A stretch of DNA of 35,364 nucleotides from Bacillota bacterium. Lineage in GTDB: Bacteria; Bacillota; Clostridia; Oscillospirales; Acutalibacteraceae. The stretch is taken from positions 1-35,364 of the forward strand of contig JAQXFQ010000059.1 in the NCBI GenBank assembly GCA_029005175.1. Direction: 5' to 3'. The translations under genes and the position numbers were made by a program. Positions within the stretch are counted from its first letter, which is position 1; the number at the start of each line of letters is the position of its first letter. The notes beneath the pieces are model-generated. The model was not told the origin of the DNA. It worked only from the letters and a program-made list of their open reading frames with translations, and did no database searches. Below are positions 9,046 to 18,375 of this stretch, piece after piece.

Positions 9046-10089
9046 ATGTCACAGGCTTCAAATGTTCTGCTTACCAAAAGCCGCGCAATGTTCGGCAAAA
9101 GACTTACAGAACAAAATGTGTCCGACCTGCTGGGCTGTCAGACGGTCACCGAGGTTGCGGCTTACCTTAAAAATAACACACATTACTCAGAGGCACTCAA
9201 AAAAATCGACGACTCCACCGTTCACCGCGGACAGCTTGAAGCCGCGCTGGATGAGCTGCTGCACAGCGAGCTGACCGCGCTCGCAAAATACGACGTTGAC
9301 GCCGGCAAATATGCGCTCACCATTTCGTCATATCAGCATCAGATCAAAGGAATTCTGAGTTTTCTGCGTCTGCTCTCGGCAGGGCGTGCGGCTGAATATG
9401 TATTTACGATTCCGTCATACGTCACAAAAAAAAGCGGCATCGACGCTATCAGACTTTCTCAGGCAAAAAATTACAATGAGTTTCTCAGTGCGGTAAGCGG
9501 TTCAGTTTTTTTCAGAACCCTGAGGCAGATGGCGCCGTCGGACGGCAAGACAATTGATTACACGATGATAGAACATGCGCTGTATTCTCAGCTTTTCAAG
9601 TATATCGAGAGTGTAATCAATAAAAAATTCAGCGGGCGTGACCGCGAGGATTTGCTTGGACTGCTAAGTGTAAACACTGAATTGACCAGTTTTTTAAACA
9701 TCTACCGCGTCAAAAAATATTACAGCTCGTGCGGCGAAGATCTGGCGCGCCTGCTGGTTTTTGATTTTAATTATAAAATATCAAAAAAAACATACGAAAA
9801 AATGCTGAAGGCAGAAAATGCCGACGAGGTGCTGGAAATCTTCCGCAACGAGACATTTTACGGTCGCGAAATCGGCAATTTGGACGATAAATTTATTGAC
9901 CGGCTTGTCAACCGCCTTACCTACAAGCGTGTGCGCCATCTTATGCGTTTTTCCACCAATCCCACCGTGGCGGTTTTCTCCTACCTCATGCTTTCCGCCA
10001 TAGAGCGCAAGGATATTGTTACCATAATCGAGGGCGTGCGTTACCGCATGCCGCCGGATGACATTGCGTCATTGATAACTATTGCTTAA
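9046..10089 (+). CDS. V/A-type ATPase subunit C
   Basis: V0D/AC39-like (ALDELLHSELTALAKY..., TIIEGVRYRM). ATG at 9046; the ORF-track start is an upstream TTG. Confidence 0.88.
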   Translation: MSQASNVLLTKSRAMFGKRLTEQNVSDLLGCQTVTEVAAYLKNNTHYSEALKKIDDSTVHRGQLEAALDELLHSELTALAKYDVDAGKYALTISSYQHQIKGILSFLRLLSAGRAAEYVFTIPSYVTKKSGIDAIRLSQAKNYNEFLSAVSGSVFFRTLRQMAPSDGKTIDYTMIEHALYSQLFKYIESVINKKFSGRDREDLLGLLSVNTELTSFLNIYRVKKYYSSCGEDLARLLVFDFNYKISKKTYEKMLKAENADEVLEIFRNETFYGREIGNLDDKFIDRLVNRLTYKRVRHLMRFSTNPTVAVFSYLMLSAIERKDIVTIIEGVRYRMPPDDIASLITIA

Positions 10090-10136
10090 AGCAACACAAT
10101 TAGCACAGATTCCATTTAAGTTTAAGGAGTAATTAT

Positions 10137-12113
10137 ATGGCTGTTATTAAAATGCGGCTTCTGAGCATTATCGGAAGCATCGATCAGCTTGACTCTGTTC
10201 TGGATACCTGCTGTTCTTCGGAAAACTTTCACCTTGATCAGGCTATGAGTTTCTTCAAGGATAAGTCGGATTTCGTTTCACTAAACGACGAAAACCCCTA
10301 CACCTTTTACTTGAACAAGCTCAACGAATCCATAAAAATGGCGCGTCTTGAAGCAAAGCCTGTCGAGGATTCGGATTTGCTGATGAACTGGGACGAGATC
10401 AAGGATTACGTTGAAACTACCTCGAAACGGCTGGTCGATTATCAGAACGATAAGTTCAACATGACTCAGGAAATTGAAAACTGCAACAGATCTATGGAGC
10501 AGTTTAAGCACTTTCAAGGCTTTGACATGAAGCTGGATGAGATATTCAAATGTGAATTTATCAAGGTGCGTTTCGGTCGGCTGCCCAAGGAAAGTTATGA
10601 CAAGCTGAGCCTTTACAGTGACAACCCCTACATCGTCACCTTCCCTTGCACCAGCGACGACAAATATGTGTGGGGCGTTTACATGGCTCCTATCGAGAAT
10701 ATAAAAGAGGTTGATCGAATCTTCAAAAGCCTTTACTGGGAAACACTCAGAATTCCGGACGCCGCAGGCACTCCCGAGGAGGCATACAACGCCCTCGCCG
10801 AACAGCGCGACGCCCTTACTGCCAAAGTATCCGAAATCAAAAAGGAAATGAAAAATTTCTGGGAGCTTGAGGAGATACACTGCGGCAAGGTGCTGAGTTA
10901 TCTCGAACGGCACAAGAACAATTTTGACCTTCGCCGATACACCGCAAAGTATCAGCAGAGCCGAATATTCTTCCTCGCCGGCTGGGTTCCTGTGGACGGT
11001 GAAGAGGAATTCACTCAGAAGCTCGACAAGCTGGAGGGCATTGAATACAAATTTGAAAATGCCGACGCAGAGCCGTCACAGACGCCTCCCGTCAAGCTGA
11101 AAAATCCCAAGATATTCAAACCATTTGAATTTTTTGTAAAAATGTACGGTCTGCCGAATTACAATGAAATGGATCCCACCCCCTTTGTTGCCATAACATA
11201 CTTCATACTGTTCGGCATAATGTTTGCCGATGTGGGGCAGGGCTTGTGCCTGTCGCTCATAGCATGGTTCTTTATGTGGAAGAAAAAACATATGGAGCTT
11301 GGTCAGTGCATCGCCCTATGCGGCTTTTCATCCGCCTTCTTCGGCGTTATATTCGGCTCGGTATTCGGCTTTGAAGAGGCGCTCAACCCATTTTGGGGCT
11401 GGGTTCACGAAAAAACAGGTATTCCGCTGACTGACGGCAAGCTGATAAATCTAAATCATTCCGACACGGTAATCACCCTGATTTATGCTGCAATCGGCAT
11501 AGGCGTGGTGCTGGTGCTGGTGGCTATGCTGCTCAATATCTACACCAAATGCAAGCAGCACAAATACGGCGAAGCGTTGTTCGGTCAGAACGGTCTTGCG
11601 GGCTTTGTATTCTACGGCGCAACCATTTTCGGCTGCATCGGTCAGATGTTCCTCGGTATTCCGCTGCTCACACTCCCCTATGTGCTTGGGCTGATAGTTC
11701 TTCCGGCTGTGCTGATATTCCTATGTGAGCCTCTCAGCGAGCTTATCGCGGGTAAAAAGGACTGGTTTCCGAAAAATCCCGGAGATTTCCTCATGCAAAA
11801 CTTATTTGAAATGCTCGAGGTCGTGCTCTCGTATGTTTCCAATACAATCAGCTTCCTGCGCGTGGGCGCGTTCATTCTGGTTCACTCCGGAATGATGACG
11901 GTTGTATTCACTCTCGCCGAAATGATAGGCGGCGCGGGCTACTGGATCGTTGTAGTATTGGGAAACATCATCATAATGGCTCTCGAGGGTCTGCTTGTAG
12001 GCATTCAGGCACTCCGTCTTGAATTTTACGAGATGTTCAGCCGATTCTTCACCGGCGAGGGACGTCCGTTCAAATCTGCGGCATCAGTTGCCGAGGATTT
12101 GAAAAAATCATAA
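10137..12113 (+). CDS. V/A-type ATPase membrane subunit I
   Basis: 658 aa: soluble N-terminal half, then multi-TM half with FGIMFADVGQGL, SYVSNTISFLRVGAFILVHSGMM, LEGLLVGIQALRLEFYEMFSRFFTGEGRPF. Confidence 0.95.
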   Translation: MAVIKMRLLSIIGSIDQLDSVLDTCCSSENFHLDQAMSFFKDKSDFVSLNDENPYTFYLNKLNESIKMARLEAKPVEDSDLLMNWDEIKDYVETTSKRLVDYQNDKFNMTQEIENCNRSMEQFKHFQGFDMKLDEIFKCEFIKVRFGRLPKESYDKLSLYSDNPYIVTFPCTSDDKYVWGVYMAPIENIKEVDRIFKSLYWETLRIPDAAGTPEEAYNALAEQRDALTAKVSEIKKEMKNFWELEEIHCGKVLSYLERHKNNFDLRRYTAKYQQSRIFFLAGWVPVDGEEEFTQKLDKLEGIEYKFENADAEPSQTPPVKLKNPKIFKPFEFFVKMYGLPNYNEMDPTPFVAITYFILFGIMFADVGQGLCLSLIAWFFMWKKKHMELGQCIALCGFSSAFFGVIFGSVFGFEEALNPFWGWVHEKTGIPLTDGKLINLNHSDTVITLIYAAIGIGVVLVLVAMLLNIYTKCKQHKYGEALFGQNGLAGFVFYGATIFGCIGQMFLGIPLLTLPYVLGLIVLPAVLIFLCEPLSELIAGKKDWFPKNPGDFLMQNLFEMLEVVLSYVSNTISFLRVGAFILVHSGMMTVVFTLAEMIGGAGYWIVVVLGNIIIMALEGLLVGIQALRLEFYEMFSRFFTGEGRPFKSAASVAEDLKKS

Positions 12114-12138
12114 GCCCCAATTATTTCAAAAAGTAATT

Positions 12139-12187
12139 GTTCGGGAAATTGACACTCCGCAATCGACATAAATAAAATTTCCCGGAC
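12139..12187 (+). other. Intercistronic stem-loop upstream of the K cistron
   Basis: gttcgggaaatt (12139-12150) pairs with aatttcccggac (12176-12187): 12 bp with one G-U; 25-nt loop. Confidence 0.75.
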
Positions 12188-12238
12188 TTTACCATATAAA
12201 TATTTTTCAAATTAAATTTCTTTTCGGAGGAAAAAATC

Positions 12239-12715
12239 ATGAATGTACTTATGTATTCTATCCCTGTTATCGCAATTCTCGCAGCTTCTTACCTCGCTAT
12301 CCGCTCTTTCAAAAAGAACGGCAGCGGTGCAAAGGCACTCAAAGTAAACTTTATCGCCCTTGTGCTTGTCTTTTCCGTAAGCGCGTTCGGCGCTGTATCA
12401 GCATTTGCCGCTGAGGACGACGCAGCAACAACTGCGCCTGTCACTACCGCAGAAGAAGAAGAAGAAGCCGGCAACGGCGGCGCAATGGCGGCAGGTCTCG
12501 GCTTGCTCGCAGCAGCTCTCGCAACAGGTCTGGGTGGCATCGGCGGCGGTATCGCGGTTGCATCTGCAGCCCCGGCAGCTATCGGCGCGACCAGCGAAGA
12601 CCCCAAGGCATTCGGTAAAGCTCTTATCTTCGTTGCTCTGGGTGAATCCATCGCCCTCTACGGTCTTGTTATCGCTATCATGATCCTCAGCAAGATCCCC
12701 AACATCACACTCTAA
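12239..12715 (+). CDS. V/A-type ATPase proteolipid subunit K (c-ring) with an N-terminal extension
   Basis: C-terminal hairpin GLGLLAAALATGLGGIGGGIAVASAAPAAIGATSEDPKAFGKALIFVALGESIALYGLVIAIMIL is c-subunit-like; SD ttcggagg. Confidence 0.92.
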   Translation: MNVLMYSIPVIAILAASYLAIRSFKKNGSGAKALKVNFIALVLVFSVSAFGAVSAFAAEDDAATTAPVTTAEEEEEAGNGGAMAAGLGLLAAALATGLGGIGGGIAVASAAPAAIGATSEDPKAFGKALIFVALGESIALYGLVIAIMILSKIPNITL

Positions 12716-12734
12716 GGAAAATATGAACCTTTCA

Positions 12735-12779
12735 CAAATTGCATACACGGCGGTATCGGCTGGCTGTGTATGCAATTTG
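12735..12779 (+). other. Intercistronic stem-loop 1 between K and F
   Basis: caaattgcatacac (12735-12748) and gtgtatgcaatttg (12766-12779): 14-bp perfect stem, 17-nt loop. Confidence 0.9.
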
Positions 12780-12798
12780 CCGAACCTTTGGACTTTAC

Positions 12799-12846
12799 GC
12801 CGTTAATACTGCTCTCCAATCAAAATTTGAGAGCAGTATTAACGGC
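12799..12846 (+). other. Intercistronic stem-loop 2 between K and F
   Basis: gccgttaatactgctctc (12799-12816) and gagagcagtattaacggc (12829-12846): 18-bp perfect stem, 12-nt loop, no U-tract. Confidence 0.93.
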
Positions 12847-12870
12847 GGCAGGAAGGACGGTAAATTCAAA

Positions 12871-13179
12871 TTGAAATTTTATCTCATAAGCGACAATATA
12901 GACACAGCCACAGGTCTCAGACTTGCCGGAATTGACGGCGTAGTTGTTCACGAGGATTATGAGTTGGAGAACGCGCTGAAGACCGCAATGGCTGACGAAT
13001 CGGTAGGTATCATACTCATGACAGAGCGGCTGGTTTCGCTTTGCCCCGATTTGGTTTACGACCTGAAGCTGAACACCGTTCGCCCTCTGATAGTGGAGAT
13101 TCCCGACCGTCACGGCAACGGACGCGCCAAGGATTCCATATCCAAATACGTGCGCGAGGCTATCGGCGTAAGAATATAA
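12871..13179 (+). CDS. V/A-type ATPase subunit F
   Basis: MKFYLISDNIDTATGLRLAGIDGVVVHEDYELENAL is subunit F-like. TTG at 12871 preceded by ggaagg. The first 44 codons of the ORF-track version overlap the two hairpins and are probably not translated. Confidence 0.85.
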   Translation: MKFYLISDNIDTATGLRLAGIDGVVVHEDYELENALKTAMADESVGIILMTERLVSLCPDLVYDLKLNTVRPLIVEIPDRHGNGRAKDSISKYVREAIGVRI

Positions 13180-13216
13180 AAGCCATGAAAACTCTCAATG
13201 GAGGAGTTGAATTAAC

Positions 13217-13831
13217 ATGATCACACAGGAAGAAAAGCTCAGCAAGTTTATGATTGCCATAAACGAATATGCTAAAAATCAGCACGACAAAATCGTGCGT
13301 GAACTGGAAGCACACAACAGCGAAGAACTGGAAAAGGCTGAAAGGGAATACTGTGAAGATTCTTATAAAACTATTCAGAAGAAAACAGGAGAGATTCGCA
13401 GCATGATAAGCCGCGAGCTGGCAAGCAAGGAGCTGGAAGTAAAAAAGGAACTGCTGGCACGCAGAAACGAAATCGAAAACAGCGTCTTTGAAAAAGCCGC
13501 CGCAAAGCTCGAGGAATTCTCCAAAACCGACGCATACAAGACATATCTCAGAAAAGCCGCAGTCGAGGCTCGCAAGGTTTTCGCCGGAAGCGGTGAAGAT
13601 AAACTCGCCTCCACAATAATTTACATCCGCGACAGAGATAAGAAATGCTCCCCCCTCATCAAGAAGGCTTTCGGAGCAGAATGTACCGTCAAGGTGGACT
13701 CAAGCATAATTCTGGGCGGTCTGCGCGCCGAGAATGCAGAAATCGGTCGCGTAGTCAACGTAACGCTTGACATAGCACTCGAACAGCAGCACGAGTGGTT
13801 CGCGGCAAATTCCGGTCTGACAATATCTTAA
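13217..13831 (+). CDS. V/A-type ATPase subunit E
   Basis: 204-aa coiled-coil stalk subunit in the expected operon context; SD ggagg upstream. Confidence 0.85.
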   Translation: MITQEEKLSKFMIAINEYAKNQHDKIVRELEAHNSEELEKAEREYCEDSYKTIQKKTGEIRSMISRELASKELEVKKELLARRNEIENSVFEKAAAKLEEFSKTDAYKTYLRKAAVEARKVFAGSGEDKLASTIIYIRDRDKKCSPLIKKAFGAECTVKVDSSIILGGLRAENAEIGRVVNVTLDIALEQQHEWFAANSGLTIS

Positions 13832-13846
13832 AAATTCATAATTAAA

Positions 13847-13923
13847 AATTCATAATTCATAATTGAAAGTTTAACATTGGTAATAATTATGAAATATGAA
13901 TTATGCATTATGAATTATGAATT
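13847..13923. repeat. AT-rich palindromic repeat between subunits E and A
   Basis: aattcataattcataat (13847-13863) and attatgaattatgaatt (13907-13923): 17-bp perfect inverted arms. Confidence 0.85.
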
Positions 13924-13946
13924 ATTTTTTGGAGGTGATGCCACAA

Positions 13947-15707
13947 ATGGAAAAGACTTATAAAATATACGGCATCAACGGCCCTGTTGTTAAAATTAAG
14001 GGCAAAACAGATTTAACTATGATGGAAATGGTGTATGTCGGTGAGCAGCGTCTGGCAGGCGAGGTCATTGGCATTACCAGCGATTTTACCACCATTCAGG
14101 TATATGAGGAGACCACAGGACTTACCCCCGGCGCGCCTGTTTATTCTACAGGCGGTCTGCTTTCGGCAACTCTCGGTCCCGGCATACTCGACAACATCTT
14201 TGACGGCATCGAACGCCCGCTCAAGGAAATAGAAAAAAATTCAGGCACTGCTTTTATCGAACGCGGCGCAAGCGTTGATTCGCTTAACACCGAGCGCGAA
14301 TGGGACGTCACCGTCAAGGTCAATGTCGGCGACAGACTTGAGGGCGGCATGATTTACGCCACTTGCCCCGAAACCACCATCATTGAGCATCGCTGCCTGG
14401 TTCGCCCGGATATTTCGGGCGTAGTGGAAAGCGTTGTTCCCGACGGAAAATACAGGATAAACGACACCATAGTCACGCTCAAAGACGACCATGGCAATAT
14501 ACACGAGCTTACACTCTGTCAGAAATGGCCTATTCGTCACCCCAGACCTATCAACAAACGTCTGTATGCAAATATCCCGCTTATCACGGGTCAGCGTGTA
14601 ATCGACGCCCTTTTCCCTATCGCAAAGGGCGGCACGGCTGCTATCCCGGGCGGATTCGGCACAGGTAAGACCATGACTCAGCACCAGCTCGCCAAGTGGT
14701 GCGACGCTGACATCATTGTATATGTCGGATGCGGCGAGCGCGGCAACGAAATGAGCCAGGTTCTTGAGGAGTTCTCATCTCTTATCGACCCGAAATCCAA
14801 CCGCCCCATGACCGACAGAACCTGTTTGATTGCAAACACCTCAAACATGCCTGTTGCGGCTCGTGAGGCTTCCATTTACACAGGCATTACACTGGCTGAA
14901 TACTACCGCGACATGGGCTATCATGTTGCCATCATGGCCGACTCTACATCACGCTGGGCCGAGGCTTTGCGCGAAATCAGCGGTCGTTTGGAGGAAATGC
15001 CGGCCGAAGAGGGCTTCCCCGCATATCTTCCCTCACGCCTTTCGGAATTCTACGAGCGCGCAGGCTTGGTCGAGTCGCTGTGCGGCGCGCAAGGCTCTGT
15101 AACTATCATAGGAGCAGTATCACCTCAAGGCTCGGATTTCTCGGAGCCTGTCACACAGAACACCAAGCGATTCACCCGCTGCTTCTGGGCACTCGACAAG
15201 TCCCTCGCCTACTCTCGCCATTACCCGGCTATCAACTGGCTCAACAGCTACAGCGAATACGCGGGCGATTTGGAGAAATGGTACAGCGAAAATGTCGGTC
15301 AGGATTTCATGAAGTGCCGCGAGAGATTTGCCGCGCTGCTTCAGGAGGAAGCAAGCCTTATGGAAATCGTCAAGCTGATCGGCGCGGACGTGCTGCCCGA
15401 CGACCAGAAGCTCATCATAGAAATCACCAAGGCGATTCGCGTGGGATTCCTGCAGCAGAATGCTTTCCACAAGGACGACACATATGTTCCGCTGACCAAA
15501 CAGCTCAGAATGATGCGCGCAACGCTGCATCTTTACGACAGAGCGCAGTATGCAATATCTCAAGGCGTGCCGCTCTCCAAAATCACAGACAGCGGACTTT
15601 TTGACAAAATCGTGCGTATCAAGTACGACGTCCCCAACGACAAGGAAGAAATTCTGGACAAATACATGAATGAAATAGACGATGTAATGCGTTCATTCAG
15701 CGTTTAA
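13947..15707 (+). CDS. atpA: V/A-type ATPase catalytic subunit A
   Basis: MEKTYKIYGINGPVVKIKG...GGTAAIPGGFGTGKTMTQHQLAKW (P-loop). ATG 13947 with ggaggtg at 13931; the ORF-track start at 13917 lies inside the palindrome arm. Confidence 0.97.
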   Translation: MEKTYKIYGINGPVVKIKGKTDLTMMEMVYVGEQRLAGEVIGITSDFTTIQVYEETTGLTPGAPVYSTGGLLSATLGPGILDNIFDGIERPLKEIEKNSGTAFIERGASVDSLNTEREWDVTVKVNVGDRLEGGMIYATCPETTIIEHRCLVRPDISGVVESVVPDGKYRINDTIVTLKDDHGNIHELTLCQKWPIRHPRPINKRLYANIPLITGQRVIDALFPIAKGGTAAIPGGFGTGKTMTQHQLAKWCDADIIVYVGCGERGNEMSQVLEEFSSLIDPKSNRPMTDRTCLIANTSNMPVAAREASIYTGITLAEYYRDMGYHVAIMADSTSRWAEALREISGRLEEMPAEEGFPAYLPSRLSEFYERAGLVESLCGAQGSVTIIGAVSPQGSDFSEPVTQNTKRFTRCFWALDKSLAYSRHYPAINWLNSYSEYAGDLEKWYSENVGQDFMKCRERFAALLQEEASLMEIVKLIGADVLPDDQKLIIEITKAIRVGFLQQNAFHKDDTYVPLTKQLRMMRATLHLYDRAQYAISQGVPLSKITDSGLFDKIVRIKYDVPNDKEEILDKYMNEIDDVMRSFSV

Positions 15708-15731
15708 TTCAAGGAGAAAGGCCGGTCTATA

Positions 15732-17123
15732 ATGATTTACGAATATATTGGCGTCAAGGAAATAAACGGCTCGCTTATCGTCCTTGATGATGTTGATTGT
15801 CCTTCCTACGAGGAAATTGTTGAAATACGTCTGGACGACGGAAGCGTCCGCCACGGACGTATAGTTGCCATTGAGGGCAGCAAAGCCGTGATTCAGGTGT
15901 TTGAAGGCACACGCGGCATTTCATTGCAGAACACACACACACAGCTCAAGGGCAAACCGATGGAGCTTGCACTCTCCCCCGAAATTCAGGGCAGAATTTT
16001 CAACGGCGTCGGCAGACCTATCGACGGTCTGGGCAACATCTACCCCGAAAAGAGCATGAATGTCAACGGAACGCCCATCAATCCCGTTTCGAGAGTTTAT
16101 CCGCAGAACTACATCTGCACGGGCATTTCGTCCATTGACACGCTGATCACCCTTATCCGCGGTCAAAAGCTGCCCATATTCAGCGGCTCGGGTATGAAAC
16201 ACAACGAGCTTGCGGCGCAGATCGTGCGTCAGGCAAAAATAGCCAACGACGAGGACGCAAAGTTCTGCATAGTTTTTGCGGCCATGGGCGTTAAGAACGA
16301 CGTTGCAGACTATTTCCGCCGTTCCTTTGAGGAATCGGGCGTTCTGCAGAGAGTTACCATGTTCCTCAACCTCGCAAACGACCCGATTATTGAGAGAATT
16401 CTCACACCGCGCTGCGCACTGACCGCCGCAGAATATCTCGCATTTGAGCATGACATGCATGTACTGGTCATCATGACCGACATGACCTCTTACGCCGAGG
16501 CATGCCGCGAATTCTCCTCCTCCAAGGGCGAAATTCCCGGCAGAAAGGGCTATCCGGGCTACCTCTATTCCGACCTCGCTTCTCTCTATGAGCGCGCCGG
16601 AATGATTAAGGGGCACAAAGGCTCGGTCACACAGATTCCGATACTCACCATGCCTAACGACGACATCACCCACCCTGTTCCCGACCTTACGGGATACATC
16701 ACTGAGGGTCAGATAGTTCTCGACCGCTCGCTGGACGGCTCGGGCATTTATCCCCCTGTTTCGATACTGCCGTCGCTGTCGCGTCTGATGAAGGACGGCA
16801 TCGGCGAGGGCTTCACACGCGAGGATCACGCGGCACTCTCCAACCAGCTTTTTGCATCATACGCAAAGGTTCAAGACGCCCGCTCGCTGGCTTCGGTTAT
16901 CGGCGAAGAGGAGCTTTCCGACAACGACAAAAAGCTGCTGGAATTCGGCAAGAAATTTGAGAATACCTTCATAAAGCAGAGCGAAAACGAAGCGCGTTCA
17001 ATGGAGCAGAGTCTTTCGCTGGGCTGGGAGCTTCTCTCAGAGCTGCCCCGCGAGGAGCTTGACCGCGTGGACAACGAAACGCTCGAAAAGTATTACCGTC
17101 CTGCGGCGGCAAAGAATGCATAA
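15732..17123 (+). CDS. atpB: V/A-type ATPase subunit B
   Basis: [34 protein letters not shown], typical of V-type B subunits. Confidence 0.97.
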   Translation: MIYEYIGVKEINGSLIVLDDVDCPSYEEIVEIRLDDGSVRHGRIVAIEGSKAVIQVFEGTRGISLQNTHTQLKGKPMELALSPEIQGRIFNGVGRPIDGLGNIYPEKSMNVNGTPINPVSRVYPQNYICTGISSIDTLITLIRGQKLPIFSGSGMKHNELAAQIVRQAKIANDEDAKFCIVFAAMGVKNDVADYFRRSFEESGVLQRVTMFLNLANDPIIERILTPRCALTAAEYLAFEHDMHVLVIMTDMTSYAEACREFSSSKGEIPGRKGYPGYLYSDLASLYERAGMIKGHKGSVTQIPILTMPNDDITHPVPDLTGYITEGQIVLDRSLDGSGIYPPVSILPSLSRLMKDGIGEGFTREDHAALSNQLFASYAKVQDARSLASVIGEEELSDNDKKLLEFGKKFENTFIKQSENEARSMEQSLSLGWELLSELPREELDRVDNETLEKYYRPAAAKNA

Positions 17124-17147
17124 ATCAATTTGAAAGGATGAGGTCAA

Positions 17148-17792
17148 GTGGCAGTGAATGCTGTACCTACAAAGGGTAATCTGATTGCTACAAAAAAATC
17201 ACTTGAGCTTGCCAAGGTCGGCTATGACCTGCTCGACCGCAAACGCAATATACTTATCCGCGAAATGATGACTCTTATGGACAGAGCCTCGACCATTCAA
17301 GGCGAAATCGACAGCAATTATTCCGAAGCATATCTCGCTTTACAGAGGGCGAATGTTGTTTTCGGACTGTGCGATTCGCTCGCTGAGGCCGTGCCCGTAG
17401 ACGACGGTCTGACCATAGATTACCGCTCGGTAATGGGCGTGGAAATCCCCACCGTAAGGCTGGAGGAACGTCCGCTGACCATTCCGTTCGGTATGTACAC
17501 CTCGAATTCAATGATAGACGAGGCTTATCTGAAATTTCAGGAGGTTAAGCGGCTGACTGCCGTGCTCGCCGAGGTGGAAAACTGCGTTTACCGTCTGGCT
17601 GACGCAATCAAAAAGACGCAGAAGCGTGCCAACGCTCTCAAGAACATAATGATTCCGAAATTCGAGGCGACGGTCAAGTACATCACCGACGCGCTGGACG
17701 AAAAGGACAGAGAGGAATTCAGCCGCCTGAAGGTCATCAAGGCACAAAAAAACAGCAAAGCAAAAAGAGAAGCCGAGGCAGCCAATGCCTGA
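17148..17792 (+). CDS. atpD: V/A-type ATPase subunit D
   Basis: PTKGNLIATKKSLELAKVGYDLLDRKRNILIREMM; GTG start with aaaggatgagg SD. Confidence 0.95.
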   Translation: MAVNAVPTKGNLIATKKSLELAKVGYDLLDRKRNILIREMMTLMDRASTIQGEIDSNYSEAYLALQRANVVFGLCDSLAEAVPVDDGLTIDYRSVMGVEIPTVRLEERPLTIPFGMYTSNSMIDEAYLKFQEVKRLTAVLAEVENCVYRLADAIKKTQKRANALKNIMIPKFEATVKYITDALDEKDREEFSRLKVIKAQKNSKAKREAEAANA

Positions 17793-17807
17793 AAGCTGGA
17801 AATATTA

Positions 17808-17840
17808 AAGCGGTAGCCGGAATTGGCTGCCGCTTTTTTT
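17808..17840 (+). terminator. Rho-independent terminator of the ATPase operon
   Basis: aagcggtagcc ggaatt ggctgccgctt followed by ttttt. Confidence 0.9.
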
Positions 17841-17865
17841 GCATATGCTTTTTTGCATATTCTGC

Positions 17866-17894
17866 TTGACAAAATGCATAACATGTTATATATT
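17866..17894 (+). promoter_or_regulatory. Promoter with embedded palindrome upstream of the MarR-like gene
   Basis: TTGACA (17866-17871), 17-nt spacer, TATATT (17889-17894). Perfect 12-bp palindrome ATAACATGTTAT at 17878-17889. Confidence 0.7.
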
Positions 17895-17937
17895 TATAAT
17901 CATACAAAACATTGAAAGTGAAATATGGAATTTTGAG

Positions 17938-18375
17938 ATGATAAACGAAAGATTTATGATTTACGGCGCGCTTTTTTCTATAAGCAACCGCATACAGACA
18001 TTGGGTGACGCACGGTTTAAAGACATCACCATGAAACAGCATTTTATGATGATAGTGCTTGACATGCTGGGCGATTCCTCACCTTCGCTTAAGGAAATGG
18101 GAGAAATTATCGGCTGTTCTTATCAAAATGTAAAGCGTATGGCGGTGGCTTTGGAGAAAAAAGGCTATCTGTATATTATTTCTGACTCTGCAGACAAACG
18201 CCGGCTGCTGCTGAAATCAACAGGCAAGTTTCAGCAATTGGCAGAGGCAAACCACGAAGCCACAGATGAATTTATGAATATGATGTATCGCGGTATACCA
18301 GAAGAAAACATTAAAATATTACTCAATACACTTATGCAGATGGAGCAAAATTTAAAGAAAGAGGAATTGAGATGA
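17938..18375 (+). CDS. MarR-like winged-helix transcriptional regulator
   Basis: SLKEMGEIIGCSYQNVKRMAVALEKKGYLYIISDSADKRRLLLKSTGKFQQL: wHTH and wing with the DxxDKRxxxLxxT pattern. Confidence 0.8.
   Translation: MINERFMIYGALFSISNRIQTLGDARFKDITMKQHFMMIVLDMLGDSSPSLKEMGEIIGCSYQNVKRMAVALEKKGYLYIISDSADKRRLLLKSTGKFQQLAEANHEATDEFMNMMYRGIPEENIKILLNTLMQMEQNLKKEELR

Noticed and set aside
12739-12870. N-terminal 44 codons of the ORF-track version of subunit F
   Set aside because: They overlap two perfect stem-loops, and homology to subunit F begins at the TTG at 12871, which has its own SD.
13831-13926. Repeated aattcataatt motifs as a possible CRISPR-like array
   Set aside because: Repeats are very short, AT-only and arranged as an inverted pair; no regular unique spacers.
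15921-16829. 302-aa minus-strand ORF antisense to atpB
   Set aside because: Shadow ORF within the conserved V-ATPase subunit B gene.
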